From positions 62,001 through 126,000 of the forward strand of contig NZ_JAHHZQ010000003.1 of the NCBI RefSeq assembly GCF_022606355.1: DNA of 64,000 nt, written 5' to 3'. Below are positions 52,269 to 59,475 of this stretch, one piece after another (within the stretch, counting starts at the first letter, position 1; each line of letters begins with the position of its first letter). The notes below the pieces were generated by a model. It searched no databases, had not been told where the DNA came from, and was given only the letters and a program-made list of their open reading frames with translations. This DNA is from Leifsonia shinshuensis (GTDB lineage: Bacteria > Actinomycetota > Actinomycetes > Actinomycetales > Microbacteriaceae). The translations under genes were made by a program, and so were the position numbers.

Positions 52269-52502
52269 ATGCGCAGGAACGAGCCGAAGGAATTCGTCGA
52301 CGTCGGTCTCGGCTTCGTCGGCTTCTTCGGTGTCGCGTTCGTGATCATCACCGCCGTCTGCGAGCTCACCGGGCAACAGGCGCTCCCCTGGGCGCTGGTC
52401 TCACTCACGCTCGTCGTCGTCTTCATACTGCTCCTCCAGGCGCGCCGCCGTATGGCGGCGCGTCTGAGGGCGGAAGAGGCACGGGCGGCCCAGGACTCCT
52501 GA
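52269..52502 (+). CDS. Small membrane protein in the sugar-importer operon (77 aa)
   Basis: 77 residues with two membrane helices (about 11-32, VGLGFVGFFGVAFVIITAVC, and 40-58, WALVSLTLVVVFILLLQA) and a basic, Arg/Ala-rich tail. The ATG lies 4 bp behind the permease stop codon, with AAGGG inside the end of that gene as ribosome site. It is cotranscribed with the importer and LacI gene. Function unknown; it may assist or modulate the permeases. Confidence 0.75.
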   Translation: MRRNEPKEFVDVGLGFVGFFGVAFVIITAVCELTGQQALPWALVSLTLVVVFILLLQARRRMAARLRAEEARAAQDS

Positions 52503-52512
52503 CGGGACGCGC

Positions 52513-53520
52513 ATGGCTGGAATCGAGGAGGTCGCGCGCGCGACCGGCGTCTCCACGGCGACGGTTTCGCGGGCGCTGCGGGGGCTCCCGAACGTGTCGG
52601 ACACCACACGCGCCGCGGTGCGGCGCGCCGCAGACGAGCTCGGCTACGTGGCGTCGTCCAGCGCGTCGGGGCTGGCCAGCGGGCGCACGCTCGCTCTGGG
52701 CGTCGTCGTCCCGTCGGTGAGCAGGTGGTTCTACACGCAGGTTCTGGAGGGGGTCGACTCGGAGCTCCGGTCCGCCAGCTACGACATGATCCTGTTCAAC
52801 CTCGGCGGCCACCGCGGAGACCGGGAGCGCGTCTTCCACCGCAGCATCCTGCGCAAGCGCACGGACGCCCTGCTCGCGCTCTGCCTCGACTTCACCCCGG
52901 ACGAGCGCGAGCAGCTCGCCTCGCTCGGCCATCCCACGATCGTCGTCGGAGGCCCGGTGAAAGGGCTGCGCAGTGTCGGCATCGACGAGAAGGCCACGGC
53001 CCGCGCGGCGACGGACCACCTCATCGGGCTCGGCCACACCGACATCGCCCACCTCGGCGGGGAGGACGAGGAGGGGCTGAACAGCAGCGTCCCGACCGGG
53101 AGGCTGCGCGGCTTCGAGAAGGCCATGCGCTCTGCACACCTGCCTGTCCGGCCCGAGTGGGTCATTCCCGGCGGTTTCACGCTGCCGGAGGGCCGCGCCG
53201 CGATGAACCGGCTGCTCGACCAGCCGGGGCCGCGGCCGACCGCCGTGTTCGCCGGCTCGGACGAGATGGCGATGGGTGCGATCCTCGCCGCGGGCGATCA
53301 CGGTCTGCGGGTGCCCGAGGACCTGTCGGTCATCGGGATCGACGACCACGACTTCGCGGCGTCCTTCGGGTTGACGACGATGGCGCAGAGCCCGTTCGAG
53401 CAGGGGGCGGCCGCGACCCGCATCCTGCTCGACGAGCTGGGCGGGGCGGAGCCGAGCCCCCGTTCGGTTCGCGCGGACGCCACGCTCATCGTCCGAACGT
53501 CCACCGCTCCCCCGCGTTGA
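52513..53520 (+). CDS. LacI-family transcriptional regulator of the second sugar importer
   Basis: 335 residues. The HTH is AGIEEVARATGVSTATVSRA (residues 2-21) and the hinge follows at about 45-60. The effector domain shows LALGVVVPSVSRWFYTQVLE, and ends DLSVIGIDDHDFAASFGLT. It is the last gene of the importer operon and lies 10 bp behind the small membrane protein gene. It should bind the CAAGCGCTTG-type site before the first gene and regulate its own expression. A strong terminator lies downstream (53707-53739). Confidence 0.92.
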   Translation: MAGIEEVARATGVSTATVSRALRGLPNVSDTTRAAVRRAADELGYVASSSASGLASGRTLALGVVVPSVSRWFYTQVLEGVDSELRSASYDMILFNLGGHRGDRERVFHRSILRKRTDALLALCLDFTPDEREQLASLGHPTIVVGGPVKGLRSVGIDEKATARAATDHLIGLGHTDIAHLGGEDEEGLNSSVPTGRLRGFEKAMRSAHLPVRPEWVIPGGFTLPEGRAAMNRLLDQPGPRPTAVFAGSDEMAMGAILAAGDHGLRVPEDLSVIGIDDHDFAASFGLTTMAQSPFEQGAAATRILLDELGGAEPSPRSVRADATLIVRTSTAPPR

Positions 53521-53556
53521 CGCCGAATTCATCGATCCTCGGGACGAATTCACCCG

Positions 53557-53570
53557 GATTCGCGCGAATC
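53557..53570. promoter_or_regulatory. 14-bp perfect palindrome of unknown role
   Basis: GATTCGCGCGAATC lies 37 bp behind the LacI stop codon. The rest of the 287-bp gap up to the MFS gene holds no coding sequence. It could be an operator or a minor hairpin. It shares GATTCG with the palindromes at 19.5-19.9 kb. Confidence 0.3.
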
Positions 53571-53706
53571 GGGCCGGATGTGAACGATCGAACGCTCCGG
53601 ATCTGAAACAATGTGTCAACCGGCCGTTGGCCGATCGCGCCTTTCGGGTAGGCACGATCGCGCGCCGACGGTCGTCCGTGCCTTGCGCTCCTAGTGCGGG
53701 TACGGG

Positions 53707-53739
53707 AAGAGCCGCCCTGACTAGGACAGGGCGGCTCTT
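53707..53739. terminator. Strong intrinsic-type terminator
   Basis: AAGAGCCGCCCTG (53707-53719) and its exact complement (53727-53739) form a 13-bp stem with a 7-nt loop, with the A/T-rich ends AAGA and TCTT. It lies 187 bp behind the LacI gene and 69 bp behind the convergent MFS stop. It can serve both transcripts. Confidence 0.75.
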
Positions 53740-53784
53740 CGCATTCCGGGCTCGGACGCCGCCGGCAGCGCACCCCGGTGGCGC

Positions 53785-53801
53785 ACATTCGTGACGAATG
53801 T
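53785..53801. repeat. Dispersed copy of the ATTCGTGACGAAT palindrome
   Basis: ACATTCGTGACGAATGT, a 17-bp palindrome around one central base, lies 7 bp behind the MFS stop codon. It matches the array units at 19.5-19.86 kb, 34 kb away, including the flanking CAC and the following GTCGG seen at 19801-19819. Confidence 0.85.
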
Positions 53802-53807
53802 CGGCGC

Positions 53808-55046
53808 TCAGTCGGCGTCGGCGAGGGCGAGGATCTCGGCTTCCTGCTCACGGGTCTCGTTGGGGGCGTCGACCCGGCGGAGGTGCTTGTGGCCGAGCAT
53901 GACCAGGGCGGCGGCCACCAGCACCGAGATGGCGCCGGCGTAGAACGGCGTCGAGCGCGTGAACACGTCGGCGAGCAGCGTGGCGGCGGGCGGGGCGATC
54001 GCGCCACCCAGGAAGCGGACGCCGGAGTAGGCGCTCGAGGCGACGGACCGCGGGAGGTCGGTGGCCTCCATCACGCACTCGGTCAGGACGGTGTTGAGGA
54101 TGCCCAGGAGCAGACCGCCGACGATCACGCACGCGATCAGCGCGGCGATCGATCCCGCCAGGAGGCCGGCGGCGGCAAGGTCGAGCGCGAGCAACGGCAT
54201 GATGAGCCAGAGCACGCGGGTCCGCGCCAGCCGGGAGGTCAGCAGCGGCGCGACCCACACCGAGGTGACGGCGAGAGCGACGCCCCAGCCGAAGAAGATC
54301 AGACCGAGGGTGATCGCGTCGGTGACTCCGAGGGCGGCCAAGGCGAACGGCGTGTAGGCCAGCAGCACGAAGAAGCCGATGTTGTAGAACAGCGCGGCGG
54401 CGGCCAGGAAGCCGAGCGCCGGCCGGGCGAGGGCACGGAAGGGTGCGGAGAGCTTCGTCGGCTCGGGCTTCTCGGGGTTCTTCTTGAGCATCACGACGAT
54501 CGCGATGAAGCCGATGGCCATCAGCGTGGCGGTTCCGAAGAACGGCCCGCGCCAGCTCCAGCTGCCCAGCAGGCCGCCGAGGAGCGGGCCGATCGCGATG
54601 CCGAGGCCCAGAGCGGCTTCGTACAGGATGATCGCCGCGGACGTGCCGCCGGCGGCGGCGCCCACGATGGTCGCCAGTGCGGTCGAGATGAAGAGCGCGT
54701 TGCCGAGCCCCCAGCCCGCCCGGAAGCCGATGATCGAGGCGACGTTCTGCGAGAGTCCCGCCGCGAGCGCGAAGACGACGATCAGAGCGAGGCCGATCAG
54801 CAGGGTGCGCTTGGCGCCGATCCGGCTGGAGATCCAGCTGGTGAAGAACATCGCGACACCCGTGATCAGCAGGTAGCTCGTGAAGAGCATCTCGGTCTGG
54901 GTCGGCGTCGCCTTCAGGCTGGCCGCGATCGCCGGGAGGATCGGGTCGACGAGACCGATTCCCATGAACGCTATGACCGACGCGAACGCGACCGCCCAGA
55001 CGGCGGTCGGCTGCTTGAGGATGTTGTCCGGCTTCTGATGGGACAT
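53808..55046 (-). CDS. MFS transporter linked to a MarR regulator
   Basis: A 412-residue, 12-helix MFS exporter. The first helix reads WAVAFASVIAFMGIGLVDPI and is followed by LPAIAASLKATPTQTEM, typical of drug exporters. Motif A is SWISSRIGAKRTLLIGLAL. The start is the ATG at 55046; GAGGAGG lies somewhat far (13 nt) upstream. It follows marR by 80 bp on the same strand and is likely released from MarR repression by its substrate. Its 3' end carries a copy of the ATTCGTGACGAAT palindrome. Confidence 0.9.
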   Translation of the reverse strand: MSHQKPDNILKQPTAVWAVAFASVIAFMGIGLVDPILPAIAASLKATPTQTEMLFTSYLLITGVAMFFTSWISSRIGAKRTLLIGLALIVVFALAAGLSQNVASIIGFRAGWGLGNALFISTALATIVGAAAGGTSAAIILYEAALGLGIAIGPLLGGLLGSWSWRGPFFGTATLMAIGFIAIVVMLKKNPEKPEPTKLSAPFRALARPALGFLAAAALFYNIGFFVLLAYTPFALAALGVTDAITLGLIFFGWGVALAVTSVWVAPLLTSRLARTRVLWLIMPLLALDLAAAGLLAGSIAALIACVIVGGLLLGILNTVLTECVMEATDLPRSVASSAYSGVRFLGGAIAPPAATLLADVFTRSTPFYAGAISVLVAAALVMLGHKHLRRVDAPNETREQEAEILALADAD

Positions 55047-55126
55047 GGACGGGTGAGGCCTCCTCGGCGAGTGTGGTGGTGGTGTGGTGGTGGGACTGTG
55101 CTGGTGGTGAAAGACGGGGCGAAGCC

Positions 55127-55618
55127 TCAGCGTCCGGCGACGGCCGCCGACGCGGCGGTGGAGAGCTCGGCGCGGGAGGCGATCACCTCGACGGTGCAGC
55201 GCATCGCGGCGAGCTCGTCCTCGGTCAGGTCGGCAAACATCGGGACCAGCGCGTCCGACAGGGCGTCACGCCAGGCCTGAAGCGCCTCGGCGCCCCTCGC
55301 GGTGATCGCGATCTGCCAGGCACGTGCGTCGTCGGTGTCGGCGATGCGCTTCACCCACTCCGACTCGACCAGGTTGCGCACGATCTTGGTCATCGTCGGC
55401 TGCGACACCCGGCTCTGAGCGGCGAGCTCACCCAGCCGCATCGGCCCAGCGCTCTGCAGCACGCTCAGCGTGCGCCACGTCGCGGGCGACTCCGTGTTGC
55501 CCGTGACGCGCGCGGCGAGACGCGTCAGTCGGTGGCTGGCGACGACGAGGTCGCCGAGGGTCTGGCGGAGCTGTGCGGTGTCCGCGGCGCGGGTGGGTGA
55601 GGACAGTGTTTCGTTCAC
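55127..55618 (-). CDS. MarR-family transcriptional regulator
   Basis: 163 residues. The winged HTH is GPMRLGELAAQSRVSQPTMT (about 70-89), with the wing DTDDARAWQIAITARG. The GTG at 55618 is preferred to the ATG at 55627, because a perfect TATAAT (55631-55626) stands 7 nt before the GTG and would overlap that ATG; the mRNA is then leaderless. A palindrome in the promoter spacer implies autorepression. The downstream MFS exporter is the probable main target. Confidence 0.9.
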   Translation of the reverse strand: MNETLSSPTRAADTAQLRQTLGDLVVASHRLTRLAARVTGNTESPATWRTLSVLQSAGPMRLGELAAQSRVSQPTMTKIVRNLVESEWVKRIADTDDARAWQIAITARGAEALQAWRDALSDALVPMFADLTEDELAAMRCTVEVIASRAELSTAASAAVAGR

Positions 55619-55625
55619 GGAGACC

Positions 55626-55654
55626 ATTATATATAGCTTGTCTATATAAATCAA
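55626..55654 (-). promoter_or_regulatory. marR promoter with operator in its spacer
   Basis: On the minus strand: TTGATT (55654-55649), 17 nt, TATAAT (55631-55626). The spacer and -10 box are occupied by TATATAG-CTTGT-CTATATA (55630-55648), a perfect 7-bp dyad typical of MarR-type operators in its A/T-rich, 19-bp form. Binding here would block polymerase. It lies between marR and the divergent permease gene. Confidence 0.8.
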
Positions 55655-55715
55655 TCTCCTGCCACCCAGTGGACATCGACGCGAAATCTGGCACCTTACC
55701 TGCTTGAATGACACG

Positions 55716-57155
55716 ATGACCGGAACGGATCCCGCGCAGCCGAACACCTATCACAAGGGCCTCAAGCCCCGGCACATCCAGATGATCGCCATCGGCGGGG
55801 CGATCGGCACCGGGCTCTTCCTCGGGGCGGGAGGGCGACTCGCCTCCGGCGGCCCGGGCCTCCTGGTCGTCTACGCGGTCTGCGGGCTCTTCGCGTTCTT
55901 CATCCTGCGTGCGCTGGGCGAACTCGTGCTGCATCGCCCCGACTCGGGCTCCTTCGTCGCCTACGCGCGCGAGTTCTTCGGCGAGAAGCTCGCCTTCGTC
56001 ACCGGGTGGATGTACTGGATGTACTGGGCGATGATCGGCATCGTCGACGTCACGGCCGTCGCCCTCTACATGAACTTCTTCGGCAAGTACGTGCCCGTGC
56101 TCGGTGACGTCCCGCAGTGGATCTTCGCGCTCGCCGCCCTGGTGATCGTGGTCGCCCTCAACCTGCTGTCGGTGAAGGTGTTCGGCGAGCTGGAGTTCTG
56201 GTTCGCGCTCATCAAGGTCGCGGCGCTTCTGGCGTTCCTCGCGATCGGCATCACCTTCGTGGTCTTCGGCACTCCGGTCGACGGCCACACCCCGGGCTTC
56301 GCCCTGCTCGCCGACAACGGAGGGCTCTTCCCCAACGGCCTCGTGCCCCTCGTCCTCGTCGTGCAGGGCGTCGTCTTCGCGTACGGCGCGATCGAACTCA
56401 TCGGCACGGCGGCCGGCGAGACGCCCGACCCGGCGAAGACCATGCCGCGCGCCGTGAACACCATCATCGTCCGCATCGCCGTCTTCTACGTGGGCTCCGT
56501 TCTGCTGTTGTCGCTTCTGCTTCCGTTCGACGCGTACAAGGCGGGCGAGAGCCCGTTCGTCACCTTCTTCGCGTCGATCGGCGTGGAGGGCGCGGACGCG
56601 ATCATGAACCTCGTGGTCCTCACGGCGGCGCTGTCGTCGCTCAATGCGGGCATGTACTCCACTGGCCGCATCGCCCGGGCGCTGGCCCAGCGGGGAGCAG
56701 CACCCCGGGTCGCCCTGCGGTTGAACCGGTCGGGGGTGCCGTACGGCGGCATTCTCATCACCGGGTCGGTCGCGCTTATCGGCGTCGGCCTCAACCTGGT
56801 CATGCCGGCCGAGGCGTTCGAGATCGGGATCAACCTGACCTCGATCGGCCTGTTGTGGTCGTGGGGGGTGATCGTCGTCTGTCAGCTCCGGCTGCAGTCC
56901 CTGGCCAAGGCCGGCCGCATCGAGAGGCCGAGCTTCCGGATGCCGGGAGCACCGTTCACGAGCTACCTCACGCTGGGCTTCCTCGCCCTGGTCGGGGTGC
57001 TGATCCTCCTCGACTGGCCGACCGGCACGATCACCGTGGGTGCCGCCGTCATCCTCATCACCCCGCTGCTCGTCGGCGGCTGGTTCCTGGTGCGGCGGCG
57101 CGTGCGCGAGGCGGCCGCTCAGGAGGCGGCGGAACCCGAGCCGGCCATCCGCTGA
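55716..57155 (+). CDS. APC-family amino-acid permease (GabP/AnsP/CycA group)
   Basis: A 479-residue, 12-helix amino-acid importer. HKGLKPRHIQMIAIGGAIGT and GLFLGAGGRLASGGPGLLV form the diagnostic start of this group, and GELVLHRPDSGSFVAYAREF follows. ELIGTAAGETPDPAKTMPRA is the conserved loop after helix 6. The start is the ATG at 55716; a three-codon ORF ATG-ACA-CGA-TGA overlaps it by 4 nt. The last 37 bp overlap the convergent methyltransferase gene. Asparagine, proline or another neutral amino acid is likely. Confidence 0.93.
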   Translation: MTGTDPAQPNTYHKGLKPRHIQMIAIGGAIGTGLFLGAGGRLASGGPGLLVVYAVCGLFAFFILRALGELVLHRPDSGSFVAYAREFFGEKLAFVTGWMYWMYWAMIGIVDVTAVALYMNFFGKYVPVLGDVPQWIFALAALVIVVALNLLSVKVFGELEFWFALIKVAALLAFLAIGITFVVFGTPVDGHTPGFALLADNGGLFPNGLVPLVLVVQGVVFAYGAIELIGTAAGETPDPAKTMPRAVNTIIVRIAVFYVGSVLLLSLLLPFDAYKAGESPFVTFFASIGVEGADAIMNLVVLTAALSSLNAGMYSTGRIARALAQRGAAPRVALRLNRSGVPYGGILITGSVALIGVGLNLVMPAEAFEIGINLTSIGLLWSWGVIVVCQLRLQSLAKAGRIERPSFRMPGAPFTSYLTLGFLALVGVLILLDWPTGTITVGAAVILITPLLVGGWFLVRRRVREAAAQEAAEPEPAIR

Positions 57156-57814
57156 GCGGGTACGCAGCGCCGAGCGAGCAGGAAGGCCTGGCGCGACTTC
57201 TCCGACGCGATCGGCTCCCTCACCAGTTGCGCGAGCTGCGCGAAACCGGCCTCCGCGAGGCGGCGCTCGACGCGCGCAGGCGATTGCCGGCGCGTGCGCA
57301 GGTCGATCTCGTGCCCGTAGGCCTGACGCAGGTGGACGATGTCCTCGTCGCCGTCCTCGCTCACCTGGAACGCGAGCAGCAGCATCCCGCCGGGGCGCAG
57401 CGCCCGGGCGAACTCGGCGAAGACCGCGTCCTGGAGGTCTTGCGGCACGTGGATGATCGAGTACCACGCCAGCGCACCGGCGAGCTCGCCGTCGCCGAAC
57501 GGCAGCTCCGCCATCGACGCCACCTCGAAGGGGATCGCGGGGTGGTCCCGGCGCGCGACCGCGATCATGCCCGGTGAGAGGTCGATGCCGCGCATGTCGG
57601 CGCCGATGCCCGCAAGGAAGCCGGCGACCCGCCCGGGTCCGCAGCCGAGATCGGCGATCGGGCCCCCTCCGCCCGCCTCCACCTGTTCGAGGAAGGCGGT
57701 CAGCATCGCGCGCTCGAGCGGCAGCCTCTCGAGCTCGCCGTCGAGCAGCGCTGCGTAGCCCTCGGCCACCAGGTCGTAGGCGATACGCGCCTCGTCTTCG
57801 CTCTGCACCTTCAC
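57119..57814 (-). CDS. SAM-dependent methyltransferase (class I)
   Basis: A 231-residue methyltransferase with motif I IADLGCGPGRVAGFLAG (about residues 52-68), the acidic end of strand 2 in MRGIDLSPGMIAVARRDHP, and motif IV ALAWYSIIHVPQ. RPGGMLLLAFQ is the last core strand. The GTG at 57814 has AGGG close upstream. Its 3' end overlaps the permease gene by 37 bp on the other strand. Substrate unknown; UbiE/Tam-like proteins of this size act on small molecules. Confidence 0.87.
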   Translation of the reverse strand: MKVQSEDEARIAYDLVAEGYAALLDGELERLPLERAMLTAFLEQVEAGGGGPIADLGCGPGRVAGFLAGIGADMRGIDLSPGMIAVARRDHPAIPFEVASMAELPFGDGELAGALAWYSIIHVPQDLQDAVFAEFARALRPGGMLLLAFQVSEDGDEDIVHLRQAYGHEIDLRTRRQSPARVERRLAEAGFAQLAQLVREPIASEKSRQAFLLARRCVPAQRMAGSGSAAS

Positions 57815-57838
57815 GACCCTACGGTCCCTGCGCACGAA

Positions 57839-57896
57839 GAACGCCCCCATCCGCGCGCGTTGCACATGTGCGTTGCGCTCGCGGATGAGGGCGTTC
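57839..57896 (-). terminator. 17-bp-stem hairpin behind the small ORF
   Basis: GAACGCCCCCATCCGCG (57839-57855) pairs with 57880-57896 with one mismatch; the loop is 24 nt. It lies 10 bp behind the stop codon of the 45-residue gene, on the minus strand, and upstream of the methyltransferase. No U-tract is present. Confidence 0.65.
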
Positions 57897-57905
57897 GGTT
57901 TCGGG

Positions 57906-58043
57906 TTACCGCAGGTACCGGTCGTACAGGAGGGTCCTGCGGTACAGATCCGGCGGGTGGGCACCGTCGTCGCGGTGGTCACCGTGCAGGAGCGCGGCCC
58001 CGAGTCCGCGCAGGGTGGAGGCGAAAGTACGCCAGGTATTCAT
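57906..58043 (-). CDS. Small basic hypothetical protein (45 aa)
   Basis: The ATG at 58043 opens 45 codons ending in TAA at 57908-57906. The product begins MNTWRTFASTLRGLGAALLH and ends LYRRTLLYDRYLR, rich in Arg, Leu and Tyr; its first half could form an amphipathic helix. AAGAAGAG lies upstream at reasonable spacing, and third positions are nearly all G or C. A hairpin follows directly. I do not recognise it, but its own ribosome site and terminator support a real gene. Confidence 0.6.
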   Translation of the reverse strand: MNTWRTFASTLRGLGAALLHGDHRDDGAHPPDLYRRTLLYDRYLR

Positions 58044-58158
58044 CGTGGTCTCTTCTTCCGGTTGTGCGTCCTTGCACACCGATGCACGCGGGCAGGCGCG
58101 ATCGGACGCTCTGGTGGGACGAGCGTCCGCGCTGCGCCGCCGTGGCCGTTAAAGCCAC

Positions 58159-58194
58159 GGAGGGCGCCGCCCCGTTACGGGGGCGACGCCCTCC
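58159..58194 (-). terminator. Second hairpin downstream of rplL
   Basis: GGAGGGCGCCGCCCC (58159-58173) pairs with 58179-58194 with a 5-nt loop and one mismatch. It would stop transcripts that read through the first rplL terminator. It also protects the small ORF at 57906 from read-through. Confidence 0.65.
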
Positions 58195-58262
58195 ACAACG
58201 CGGAACACTCTGTTACAGAAGGAGTCCGCGTCGCGTGGCTGTGTCAGCCTGCGGTAGAAGAA

Positions 58263-58275
58263 GCCCCGACGGGGC
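58263..58275 (-). terminator. rplL intrinsic terminator
   Basis: On the minus strand GCCCCGTCGGGGC forms a 6-bp stem and is followed by TTCTTCT. It starts 5 bp behind the rplL stop codon, the expected place for the end of the rplJL transcript. Confidence 0.75.
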
Positions 58276-58280
58276 GTCGA

Positions 58281-58670
58281 CTACTTGAGGTTGACGGTGG
58301 CGCCAGCCTCTTCGAGCTGAGCCTTCGCCTTCTCGGCGGTCTCCTTGTTGGCGCCCTCGAGCACGGTGCTCGGTGCGCCGTCAACGAGGGCCTTCGCCTC
58401 ACCGAGGCCGAGGCTGGTGAGGGCGCGCACCTCCTTGATGACCTGGATCTTCTTGTCACCGGCGGCCTCGAGGACGACGTCGAACGAGTCCTTCTCCTCG
58501 ACCTCTTCGGCAGCGGCGCCCGCACCACCGGCGGCCGGAGCGGCCACGGCGACGGGGGCGGCGGCGGTGACCTCGAAGGTCTCCTCGAACTTCTTCACGA
58601 ACTCGCTGAGCTCAATGAGCGTGAGCTCCTTGAACGCGTCGAGCAGCTCCTCAGTCGACAGCTTTGCCAT
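58281..58670 (-). CDS. rplL: 50S ribosomal protein L7/L12
   Basis: A 129-residue stalk protein. The N-terminal dimerisation domain is [20 protein letters not shown], an Ala/Gly-rich hinge follows (about 36-55), and the globular factor-binding domain contains [20 protein letters not shown]. Several dimers bind L10 and recruit GTPase factors. AAGGAG lies before the ATG. It is 52 bp behind rplJ, as in nearly all bacteria. Confidence 0.98.
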   Translation of the reverse strand: MAKLSTEELLDAFKELTLIELSEFVKKFEETFEVTAAAPVAVAAPAAGGAGAAAEEVEEKDSFDVVLEAAGDKKIQVIKEVRALTSLGLGEAKALVDGAPSTVLEGANKETAEKAKAQLEEAGATVNLK

Positions 58671-58722
58671 GATTTTCTCCTTAGTGTGTGTGGTTACTCA
58701 CCGCTTATAAGCCCCGGAGGAC

Positions 58723-59238
58723 TTAGGCAGCGGACTCCTGCTTCTCACGCAGCGCGTCGACCGTGCGAACGGCCTTCGACAGCGGTGCGTTGAACAGATA
58801 TGCGGCTCCGAACAGCGAGGCCTTGAAGGCGCCGGCCAGCTTGGCCAGCAGAACCTCACGGGACTCGAGGTCGGCGAGCTTGCCTACCTCTTCTGCGGTC
58901 AGCGGGTTACCGTCGAAGTAACCGCCCTTGACCACCAGCAGAGGGTTTGCCTTGGTGAAGTCACGCAGAGCCTTCGCGACGGCGACGGGGTCGCCGTGCA
59001 CGAACGCGATCGCGGACGGCCCGACCAGCTCGTCGTCGAACGACGAGATGCCCTGGTTGTTGGCCGCGATCTTGGTCAGCGTGTTCTTCACCACGGCGTA
59101 CGTCGCGTGCTCACTGATGGACTTGCGCAGCGTCTTGAGCTGAGCAACAGTGAGACCGCGGTACTCGGTCAGCAGAACGGCGGTCGAGCTCTCGAACAGT
59201 CCTTCGAGCTCGGCGACCGTGGCTTCCTTGTTCGCCAT
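58723..59238 (-). CDS. rplJ: 50S ribosomal protein L10
   Basis: A 171-residue stalk base protein: [20 protein letters not shown], then [16 protein letters not shown] and [20 protein letters not shown], the rRNA-binding part; the C-terminal helix ([20 protein letters not shown]) carries L7/L12 dimers. GAGGAG precedes the ATG at 59238. A long leader with a terminator-like hairpin stands before it, suggesting feedback control by L10-L12 binding. Confidence 0.98.
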   Translation of the reverse strand: MANKEATVAELEGLFESSTAVLLTEYRGLTVAQLKTLRKSISEHATYAVVKNTLTKIAANNQGISSFDDELVGPSAIAFVHGDPVAVAKALRDFTKANPLLVVKGGYFDGNPLTAEEVGKLADLESREVLLAKLAGAFKASLFGAAYLFNAPLSKAVRTVDALREKQESAA

Positions 59239-59431
59239 GGCTACTCCTCGGTTGTCTTCTCGCACACCGCGGAAGCGGCGTGCGCCTCGACCGCGGGCAA
59301 AGAAAAAAGCTCCGGCGCAGGGCACGGAGCTCGTCATCGCAGAGAACTGCGGGAAGTGCTTCACACCTGCGCGGGCCTCCACCTGAGTGGAACTTCGGAC
59401 GTGCATGCACGTCGACCAGCGGTCTTTGGCT
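59239..59431 (-). promoter_or_regulatory. L10 leader (autoregulatory 5' region of rplJL)
   Basis: A leader of about 190 nt precedes rplJ. It contains a perfect 16-bp palindrome (GACGTGCATGCACGTC, 59398-59413) and a terminator at 59302-59331. L10 leaders in many bacteria bind the L10-L12 complex; this one has the expected place and size, but I did not match the conserved kink-turn base by base. Confidence 0.55.
59302..59331 (-). terminator. Intrinsic terminator within the rplJ leader
   Basis: On the minus strand AGCTCCG (59331-59325), a 10-nt loop and CGGAGCT (59314-59308) are followed by TTTTT. It lies 64 nt before the rplJ start codon, so it would end transcripts early unless an alternative fold forms. 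This is the strongest T-tract terminator in the window. Confidence 0.75.
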
Positions 59432-59437
59432 CCGTCC

Positions 59438-59466
59438 AGGGTACGGGATCGTCCCTGGGCATGCAA
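59438..59466 (-). promoter_or_regulatory. rplJ promoter
   Basis: On the minus strand TTGCAT (59466-59461), 17 nt, TACCCT (59443-59438). The start point would be near 59431, just behind the end of the hydrolase gene (59476), consistent with a separate transcription unit for rplJL. Confidence 0.55.
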
Positions 59467-59475
59467 ATCGGGGCT

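Noticed and set aside
53600-53760. tRNA or other structured RNA gene
   Set aside because: Paired segments exist, but no cloverleaf, T-loop or CCA-like end was found; the clear structure is a terminator at 53707-53739.
58159-58275. Repeat family membership of the rplL hairpins
   Set aside because: They share no arm sequence with the GAGGGGCAC or CCTCA hairpins and are ordinary terminators.
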